This document shows positions 5,058-10,460 of a stretch of 10,460 bases of DNA, one piece after another. The translations under genes were made by a program, and so were the position numbers. The stretch lies in assembly GCA_900772445.1 (NCBI GenBank), contig CAAHEL010000104.1, forward strand, positions 1-10,460, in the 5' to 3' direction. The DNA comes from Bacilli bacterium. GTDB taxonomy: Bacteria > Bacillota_I > Bacilli_A > RF39 > UBA660. The notes beneath the pieces are model-generated. The model saw only the letters and a list, made by a program, of their open reading frames with translations, did no database searches and was not told the DNA's origin. Numbering within the stretch: position 1 is the stretch's first letter; every line of letters begins with the position of its first letter.

Positions 5058-7469
5058 TTACTTAATAACAATATTAACTATTCTGTTTTTTACAACAATT
5101 ACTTTAACTACTGTTTTATCTTGAATATTTTTGATGACATTTTCTAAAGATAATGCTTTTTCTTTTACTACTTCATCTTCTTCATCTTTTTTAACTTTTA
5201 AAGATGCTCTAAGTTTACCATTAACTTGTACTCCAATTTCTATTTCTTCTTCACTTATTTTAGATTCGTCATATATAGGCCAAGTGCTTTCACAAATTGG
5301 ATTACCTAATTTATGTATTTCATTTAATTCTTCAGTAATATGTGGTGCAATTGGATTTAATAAAGTAAGTAATAATCTATAATCATCTTTAGTAACACCA
5401 TTTTCATATTTTTCATATTCATTTAACATAATCATAAGTGTTGATACAGCAGTATTATATTTTAAGTTAGATAAATCATTAGTTACTTTTTTAATTGTTT
5501 TATTAGCAAGAACTTCATCAGTATAACCATTACTATCATTTATTTTATTAGCAAGTCTAATAATTCTATCTAGAAATCTTCGACAACCTTTAAGTGAGTC
5601 TGTACTCCAAGCAGCGTCCATTGTATAGTCACCCATAAATAGTTCATATATTCTTAAAGTATCTGCCCCAAATTCATTTACGATATCATCTGGATTAATT
5701 ACATTACCTTTACTCTTACTCATTTTTTCACCATTAGGTCCTAAAACCATACCATGACTTACTCTAGTCCAAATCATTTCAGAGTTTGGTACAAGTCCAA
5801 AATTATGTAACATTTGTACCCAGAATCTAGCATATAATAAGTGTCTTGCTGTGTGTTCCATTCCACCATTATACCAGTCTACTCTACGCCAATATCTCAT
5901 TGCGTTCATACTAGCAAATTCTTTATCATTATGTGGGTCCATAAATCTTAAGAAATACCAAGAAGATCCAGCCCAGTTAGGCATTGTATCTGTTTCTCTT
6001 TTGGATTTTCCTCCACATTTAGGACAAGTAGTATTTACCCAGTCAGTAATTTTAGCAAGTGGACTTTCACCAGTATCAGTTGGTTCATATTCTGCAACAT
6101 CTGGTAAAACTAAAGGTAATTCTTCTTCAGGTACAGGAACCCAACCGCAATTAGGGCATTCAATCATTGGAATTGGTTCTCCCCAGAATCTTTGTCTTGA
6201 GAAAATCCAATCTCTCATTTTATAATTATTAACTCTTTTAGCAATACCCATATTAACTAATTTATCTGTTATTTTTTCTTTTGCTTCAAGAACAGTCATT
6301 CCAGTAAATTCTTCGCTATTTATTAATTTATAATCTTTGTCTAAATAATCTTCTTTAGAAAAGGCACAGGTATCAATATCTCTTCCTTCGATTACTTGAA
6401 TCATTTCTAAATTGTGTTCTTTAGCATATAAATAATCTCTCTCATCGTGTGCTGGAACTGCCATAACTGCCCCAGTACCATAGTCTCCAAGAACAAAATC
6501 TCCTAGAAATACTGGAACTTCTTTACCATTAACAGGATTAATTGCAGTTATTCCTTTAACTAAACAACCTGTTTTTTCTTTATTTAATTCAGTTCTATCC
6601 ATATTAGATTTCTTTAATGTTTCATTAATATAGTTTTCTACTTCTTCTTTATTTTCTACTCTAGGCATAAGTTCTTTAATTAATTTACCATCTGGAGCAA
6701 TTACAAAGAAAGTAATACCATATATAGTTTCTATACAAGTAGTAAAGATAGAAAAACTACCACCACCTACTATATTTACTGAAACTTCTACTCCAGTAGA
6801 TTTACCTATCCAATTAATTTGGCCTAATTTAACTTTCGAAGCAAAATTAGTATTATCAAGTCCGTTTAATAAATCTTCAGCATAAGAACTCATTCTAAGC
6901 ATCCATTGACTTTTTTCTTTTTGAACTACTGTACTACCACATCTTTCACAAACTCCTCCAGCAGAGTCTTCATTTGATAAAACAGTTTTACATTGAGGAC
7001 ACCAATTAACTTTAACTTTTGCTTTATATGCCATATTATGTTTATAAAATTGTAAGAATTGCCATTGGGTCCATTTATAATATTCTGGGTCAGTTGTAGA
7101 AAATTCTCTAGTCCAGTCAAAAGAGAAACCTAAATTCTTCATTTGTCTTTTGAAATTACTAATATTTTCTTTTACTGCTTCTTTTGGGTGAATATGATTT
7201 TTTATCGCATACCCTTCGGCTGGTGCTCCAAAAGCATCCCATCCCATTGGATATAAAACATTGTATCCTTGCATTCTTTTCATTCTAGCAATTGCGTCTT
7301 GGGCTGTATAACTTCTAACGTGTCCTACGTGTAATCCGGAACCAGATGGGTATGGAAACTCTACTAAGATATAATAAGGTTCTTTTATATCATCAGTTTT
7401 TGCTAAAAAAGTCCCTTTTTCTTCCCAATATTTTTGCCATTTTTCTTCTACTCTCTTATAATCATTCAT
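5058..7469 (-). CDS. leuS: Leucyl-tRNA synthetase
   Basis: LeuRS charges tRNA-Leu in the cytosol and normally removes mischarged norvaline or isoleucine. The 803 residues contain PYPSGSGLHVGH (39-50, HIGH motif HVGH) and MGWDAFGAPAEGYAI (75-89). A zinc site has CPQC and CERC (157-160, 174-177). The CP1 editing domain (about 220-420) carries GTGAVMAVPAHDERD (331-345). A second pair CPNC/CPKC (438-441, 482-485), the tRNA-contact stretch GGMEHTARHLLYARFW (535-550) and KMSKSKGN (582-589) complete the catalytic half. The anticodon domain and C-terminal domain follow. In the editing site the usual TTRPDT reads TTCIET (243-248), keeping the final Thr. Length is ordinary. AAGGA lies seven bases before the ATG, which overlaps the end of the 118-aa gene by eight bases. 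Regulation is through the leucine T-box at 7831-8026. Confidence 0.98.
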   Translation of the reverse strand: MNDYKRVEEKWQKYWEEKGTFLAKTDDIKEPYYILVEFPYPSGSGLHVGHVRSYTAQDAIARMKRMQGYNVLYPMGWDAFGAPAEGYAIKNHIHPKEAVKENISNFKRQMKNLGFSFDWTREFSTTDPEYYKWTQWQFLQFYKHNMAYKAKVKVNWCPQCKTVLSNEDSAGGVCERCGSTVVQKEKSQWMLRMSSYAEDLLNGLDNTNFASKVKLGQINWIGKSTGVEVSVNIVGGGSFSIFTTCIETIYGITFFVIAPDGKLIKELMPRVENKEEVENYINETLKKSNMDRTELNKEKTGCLVKGITAINPVNGKEVPVFLGDFVLGDYGTGAVMAVPAHDERDYLYAKEHNLEMIQVIEGRDIDTCAFSKEDYLDKDYKLINSEEFTGMTVLEAKEKITDKLVNMGIAKRVNNYKMRDWIFSRQRFWGEPIPMIECPNCGWVPVPEEELPLVLPDVAEYEPTDTGESPLAKITDWVNTTCPKCGGKSKRETDTMPNWAGSSWYFLRFMDPHNDKEFASMNAMRYWRRVDWYNGGMEHTARHLLYARFWVQMLHNFGLVPNSEMIWTRVSHGMVLGPNGEKMSKSKGNVINPDDIVNEFGADTLRIYELFMGDYTMDAAWSTDSLKGCRRFLDRIIRLANKINDSNGYTDEVLANKTIKKVTNDLSNLKYNTAVSTLMIMLNEYEKYENGVTKDDYRLLLTLLNPIAPHITEELNEIHKLGNPICESTWPIYDESKISEEEIEIGVQVNGKLRASLKVKKDEEDEVVKEKALSLENVIKNIQDKTVVKVIVVKNRIVNIVIK

Positions 7470-7818
7470 ACTTTTTTCCTTCTTTCTTTAAGTAATATCT
7501 ACCTAGTAATCCATAACAAATAATAATTAATAATATGAGTAATACTGCCCCTACTATTAATTGAATAAATATTTTTTTAACTAAATAAGAAACTATTATA
7601 TATACTGTACTTATTATAAAACTATTAATAAGTGAATATAAAATAAGAAACTTATGATAATTAATTTTTTTAACATTAATTCTATATATTCTAACTAAAT
7701 ATAAAAGTTCTATAGGAACACTATCTTTATTATATTTTTTATTTTTTTTTATTACAAATATATACTGCATAATAAATACTACAGCAAATACTAATAAATA
7801 TTCTAATACTATTTTCAT
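7462..7818 (-). CDS. Three-helix membrane protein, first gene of the leucine T-box operon
   Basis: This is a 118-residue integral membrane protein of unknown function. Hydrophobic segments at about 4-23, 57-79 and 84-105 predict three membrane spans. Between the first and second lies a basic, probably cytoplasmic loop with VPIELLYLVRIYRINVKKIN (34-53), whose regular pattern looks conserved rather than random. The C-terminus is a basic tail (RYYLKKEGKK). The start is ATG at 7818: AGGAGG at 7824-7829 is five bases away, while the adjacent GTG at 7821 would be only two. It directly follows the T-box terminator and overlaps leuS by eight bases, ending in TGA within the leuS start (ATGAATGATT). 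This makes it leucine-responsive and translationally coupled to LeuRS. A leucine or peptide transport role would be conjecture; no transporter motif is visible. Confidence 0.82.
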   Translation of the reverse strand: MKIVLEYLLVFAVVFIMQYIFVIKKNKKYNKDSVPIELLYLVRIYRINVKKINYHKFLILYSLINSFIISTVYIIVSYLVKKIFIQLIVGAVLLILLIIICYGLLGRYYLKKEGKKYE

Positions 7819-7823
7819 CACTA

Positions 7824-7829
7824 CCTCCT
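7824..7829 (-). promoter_or_regulatory. Ribosome binding site of the 118-aa gene
   Basis: A perfect AGGAGG lies just after the T-run of the T-box terminator and five bases before ATG at 7818. It decides between that ATG and the neighbouring GTG. Confidence 0.8.
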
Positions 7830-7830
7830 A

Positions 7831-7863
7831 AAAAGAAAATACGCCCTAAATAAGGAGCGTATT
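7831..7863 (-). terminator. T-box attenuator terminator
   Basis: The coding strand forms AATACGCTC with GGGCGTATT (arms 7855-7863 and 7838-7846, nine pairs including one T-G). The loop is about eight bases and TTCTTTTT follows. It stands immediately after the T-box motif, as expected for the terminator that competes with the antiterminator when tRNA-Leu is charged. Confidence 0.9.
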
Positions 7864-8026
7864 AACGCGGTACCATCCTACCTTTTAACTTTTCTTGATA
7901 ACGGACTTTATCCGGCAAATGCAACTAGATAAGACAAGTTCATAATATATTTTAATTAGTTTACACCAACCACTAACTCTCTTAATAAAATATAATTATT
8001 ACTACTTCAAATCTTTCGTTTTTATT
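7831..8026 (-). promoter_or_regulatory. Leucine T-box riboswitch leader
   Basis: The roughly 195-base leader senses uncharged tRNA. The T-box motif AGGATGGTACCGCG (7866-7879) contains TGGT, complementary to an ACCA tRNA end, and tRNA-Leu has discriminator A. Stem I shows the AGAGAG...GGTTGGTG apical features (about 7963-7981) and an A-T rich stem (ATATTTT with AAAATAT). The specifier loop is GAA-CTT-GTC (7933-7941), so the specifier is CTT, a leucine codon. A small stem III is visible as CGGA and TCCG. The terminator 7831-7863 follows. When uncharged tRNA-Leu binds, the antiterminator forms and the downstream genes are read: the 118-aa membrane protein, leuS, the 83-aa protein, miaA and probably trpS. 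The specifier choice rests on the common GAA-codon context and on agreement with leuS; a tRNA reading CUU (anticodon GAG, AAG or UAG) is implied. Confidence 0.93.
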
Positions 8027-8032
8027 AAACAT

Positions 8033-8061
8033 ATTATACTATACATTACTAATATATTCAA
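8033..8061 (-). promoter_or_regulatory. Sigma-A promoter of the T-box operon
   Basis: The coding strand has TTGAAT (8056-8061), a 17-base spacer and a perfect TATAAT (8033-8038). Transcription would start near 8026, just ahead of T-box stem I. The -35 box and most of the spacer lie inside the last codons of the GH31 gene, and no terminator separates that gene from the leader, so some read-through into the T-box is possible. Confidence 0.75.
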
Positions 8062-10396
8062 GTAATTTTATAAACATATTAATAAATTTAGGGTCAAGTT
8101 TATATTTCTTTAGTTTCTTTATTTCAATTCTTTTTCTTCGAACACTTATATCACTAAATAATATATTATCGATTTTATCTTTTAAGAATGTTTCTATTTC
8201 TAGGTCATTTAATATTTCTTTTATATCTTCATTAATTAACTGAATTGCTTCAAGTAAAATATTATTACCACGAATATTTATAAATAAAGTACCACCAGAA
8301 ATAACATTATCTACACTAACAACAAAATCATTTTTATCATAATAAACACTAGCATTATATGGTTTATCATTATATAAAACATTAACATCTGTAATATTTT
8401 GAGTATTCTTAAATCTTATCTTATAATTTCTACTTTGAACTATGCCAATTTTTTTAGAATTAGTTATCATTAATGAATAATTATCTTTTTGATATTTATA
8501 ATTAATATGTGTTAACATACAGTCATCTTTTAAATAATTATTAGATATACCATCATCTTCATAAATAGTATAAGTATTATCAGATAAAGGAAATATTTGT
8601 ACTTCCATATCTGTTGGATTATTAGTATTATCATTAAGTGAAAGAGGAATAATTGCTCCAGATTTACAAAATGCTGGATATTCATCATCTTTATAAAAAC
8701 ACATATAATACTTATCTCCTGGATATTTTTTACCAGTTTTAAAATCAAACCATATACCACTAGGAACAAATATTCTTTGAACTACTCTATTAATTAATGT
8801 ATTCTTTTTCTTGGTAATCGGACAAATTAACATTTCACTACCAAAGAAATATTCATTTATATATAATGGTTCATCATAAACTTGTGGATATTTATAATAA
8901 AGAGGTTGTACTAATGGTAAACACTTTTTATAATAATTATAACTTTCAGTATAAATATAAGGTACTAACTTATTTCTAAGTTGCATATATTCTCTTATTA
9001 CTGATAATCTTAAGAAATTCCACTTCCAAGGTTCTCTTTTACAATATTTCGAAGAATCTCCCGCTAAAATAAGAAATGGACTAAAAGTACCTAGTTGAAT
9101 ATATCTCATATATAATTCTTCTTGTTCTATACCTTTATAATAACCTCCAATTGCGTGAGCGATAAAACTAACTCCACTATTTGATGCAGACATTGTGTAT
9201 AAAGGTAAATAACTTAAAGTATTCCAGTCTACTATTGTTCTACCAGTAAAAGTAATTGGATATCTATGAGTTGCTATCTTACTATTTCTAGATAAAATAA
9301 TTCCTCTTTTATTTTTAATTAAATTTTCTACAAAATGAAAATGATTAAATAATCCTAAGGTATTTTTATCTAATATATTATCATAATCAATATTAAATAT
9401 ATCTACTCCCATATTAGATAATTCTCTAATAAATAAATTAAAATATAAAGTTAATTTAGTCATTGATAAAGGAATAAAACTAATATCTTTTTCTTTAATA
9501 TAATTAGATAACTTATCATAATTAATACTCTTTTCACTAACCTTTAATCTAGGGTCAACAGTTAAACCAAGCTTAATATTATTAGTATTTAATAAAGAAA
9601 TTAACTTATGTGGGTCTATTAAAGTATTATCAAAACTATAATTATTTATATCATTATGCCATTTATCACCAAGCATTATAACAGATAAAGGTATTTCATT
9701 TTCCTTAAATTTCTTTATGACATTATTTATATCTTTATTTGTATATTTATCATTTTTATACCACCAATTACCAAAGGCATATCTTGGTAAAAATGAAGGA
9801 TATCCTGTTATATCAAAGTAATCCTTTAAACATAAACCAAAATCTCTCTTATACATAAATAAATATAAATCAATATTATTATCATTTCTTGCTACATACT
9901 CTCCATCTGGATTAAGCACTAAAGTTTTGGAATCATCTAAAACACAAAAACCATCAGTTGAATACATTCCTTTATCTAATTTTAACTTACCAACAAAATC
10001 ATCAAGTGAATAATTAATTGTTCCAAAATTTCTTGCTTCTGGGTGATTATAATACCAAGTCTTATCAGTATCTTTTAATAATACTTTTAGATTAGAACCT
10101 GGAGTTAATTTACCACTATCAAATTTAGCATTTTTAACATAAGATAAAACAAAATACTTTGTACTAATCTGAAGTAATGTATCTGATTCATTTACAACAA
10201 ATATTGGTCTTTCAAATAATCTATTAATAATATTTTGACTTGCTCTATCTTCAAAAACACCATTTGGTGAATATTCTAATCTAATTAATCTATCAGTAAG
10301 AACAGTAAATCTATATTTATTACCAGTTAATACACATTCTTTTTTACTAATAAGATTATTATTATCTTTTATAAAATAACCAGATAAATTACTCAT
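8039..10396 (-). CDS. Glycoside hydrolase family 31 protein with altered active site
   Basis: The 785 residues follow the GH31 plan. An N-terminal beta-sandwich (about 1-200) contains RLIRLEYSPNG. The TIM barrel (about 200-500) has FGNWWYKND (208-216), a KWH segment at 245-247, GVDIFNIDYDN (330-340), ILSRNSKIATHRYP (367-380) and HAIGG (414-418). C-terminal beta domains include the IYEDDG signature (611-616), and a helical tail (about 714-785) is unlike the usual end. Family members cleave alpha-glucosides or alpha-xylosides in the cytoplasm or outside; no signal peptide is seen, so it is probably cytoplasmic. Asp337 matches the nucleophile. The acid/base position in the expected SGD is Arg386 (FTGRT), HDIGG is HAIGG, and the expected DxDWH reads GDKWH. 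Ordinary retaining hydrolysis is therefore doubtful. GGTGAT before the ATG is a good ribosome site. No sugar genes are adjacent. Confidence 0.9.
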   Translation of the reverse strand: MSNLSGYFIKDNNNLISKKECVLTGNKYRFTVLTDRLIRLEYSPNGVFEDRASQNIINRLFERPIFVVNESDTLLQISTKYFVLSYVKNAKFDSGKLTPGSNLKVLLKDTDKTWYYNHPEARNFGTINYSLDDFVGKLKLDKGMYSTDGFCVLDDSKTLVLNPDGEYVARNDNNIDLYLFMYKRDFGLCLKDYFDITGYPSFLPRYAFGNWWYKNDKYTNKDINNVIKKFKENEIPLSVIMLGDKWHNDINNYSFDNTLIDPHKLISLLNTNNIKLGLTVDPRLKVSEKSINYDKLSNYIKEKDISFIPLSMTKLTLYFNLFIRELSNMGVDIFNIDYDNILDKNTLGLFNHFHFVENLIKNKRGIILSRNSKIATHRYPITFTGRTIVDWNTLSYLPLYTMSASNSGVSFIAHAIGGYYKGIEQEELYMRYIQLGTFSPFLILAGDSSKYCKREPWKWNFLRLSVIREYMQLRNKLVPYIYTESYNYYKKCLPLVQPLYYKYPQVYDEPLYINEYFFGSEMLICPITKKKNTLINRVVQRIFVPSGIWFDFKTGKKYPGDKYYMCFYKDDEYPAFCKSGAIIPLSLNDNTNNPTDMEVQIFPLSDNTYTIYEDDGISNNYLKDDCMLTHINYKYQKDNYSLMITNSKKIGIVQSRNYKIRFKNTQNITDVNVLYNDKPYNASVYYDKNDFVVSVDNVISGGTLFINIRGNNILLEAIQLINEDIKEILNDLEIETFLKDKIDNILFSDISVRRKRIEIKKLKKYKLDPKFINMFIKLLEYISNV

Positions 10397-10421
10397 AATA
10401 TCACCCTTTATTCTTATTAAT

Positions 10422-10450
10422 ATTATATAATATTTTTTATAAAAAGAAAA
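10422..10450 (-). promoter_or_regulatory. Possible promoter of the GH31 gene
   Basis: TATAAT on the coding strand (10422-10427) lies 25 bases before the GH31 ATG. At 17-base spacing the -35 position reads only TTTTCT (10445-10450), and the surroundings are nearly pure A-T, where TATAAT arises easily. The leader would be about 20 bases, just enough for the ribosome site. The next gene upstream is outside the window. Confidence 0.35.
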
Positions 10451-10460
10451 GACTATTTAC

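Noticed and set aside
5045..5071. Longer form of the 83-aa protein starting at TTG 5071
   Set aside because: The ATG at 5044 has AGGAG at ideal distance, and the extension would run over the end of leuS.
5851..6225. Plus-strand open frame of 124 codons opposite leuS
   Set aside because: It lies wholly within the strongly conserved leuS coding sequence, and its product looks like an antisense translation with no recognisable motif.
6926..7120. Minus-strand frame of 64 codons inside leuS
   Set aside because: It overlaps the zinc-site region of LeuRS in another frame and has no independent support.
7462..7464. TGA read as tryptophan (mycoplasma code)
   Set aside because: Tryptophans of LeuRS and the other proteins are TGG and no long gene has an internal TGA. 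However, read-through here would add only two residues, so this single site is not proof by itself.
8530..8769. Second minus-strand frame of 79 codons inside the GH31 gene
   Set aside because: It is a shifted frame of the well-supported GH31 coding region, consisting mostly of hydrophobic residues produced by AT-rich codons.

Overview
The window is very AT-rich, every recognisable gene lies on the minus strand, and gene expression uses strong AGGAGG-type ribosome binding sites and a T-box leader. This points to a low-GC Firmicute, most likely an uncultured Bacilli or Mollicutes-related lineage (RF39-like gut bacteria are a plausible guess, not a demonstrated one). All tryptophans in the long synthetase genes are TGG and one gene appears to stop at TGA, so the standard bacterial code fits better than the mycoplasma code.

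Reading in the direction of transcription (right to left): (1) 10396-8039 encodes a glycoside hydrolase family 31 protein that keeps the family scaffold and the nucleophile position but has lost several active-site aspartates. (2) A sigma-A type promoter in the last codons of that gene (8033-8061) drives a leucine T-box leader (about 8026-7831, specifier CUU, T-box motif, intrinsic terminator). (3) The T-box governs a tight five-gene run: a 118-aa membrane protein, leuS, an 83-aa tail-anchored membrane protein, miaA and trpS. It ends in a terminator whose stem is built from the last trpS codons and stop. The genes overlap or are separated by about a dozen bases, so tryptophanyl-tRNA synthetase and the tRNA i6A37 enzyme appear to be under leucine control.

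(4) A second operon starts at an extended -10 promoter near 2790 and holds a PHP-domain phosphoesterase, a GrpB-family protein and a HAD-family hydrolase with an atypical first motif. It is bracketed by two gene relics. One is a 41-codon ORF without a start that overlaps the PHP gene start. The other is the 3' end of a HelD/UvrD-type helicase (motif VI onward) fused against the HAD stop. An intrinsic terminator (201-227) closes it.

(5) At the left edge a new gene begins at 61 and runs out of the window. It has its own promoter and strong RBS. A run of nine G (coding strand) sits fifteen codons after its ATG, a striking tract in such AT-rich DNA and a candidate phase-variation switch.

The most notable points are the leucine T-box over a mixed leuS/miaA/trpS operon with two unknown membrane proteins, the degenerate GH31 protein, the G9 tract and the two gene relics. 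No CRISPR array, insertion sequence, tRNA or rRNA was seen.
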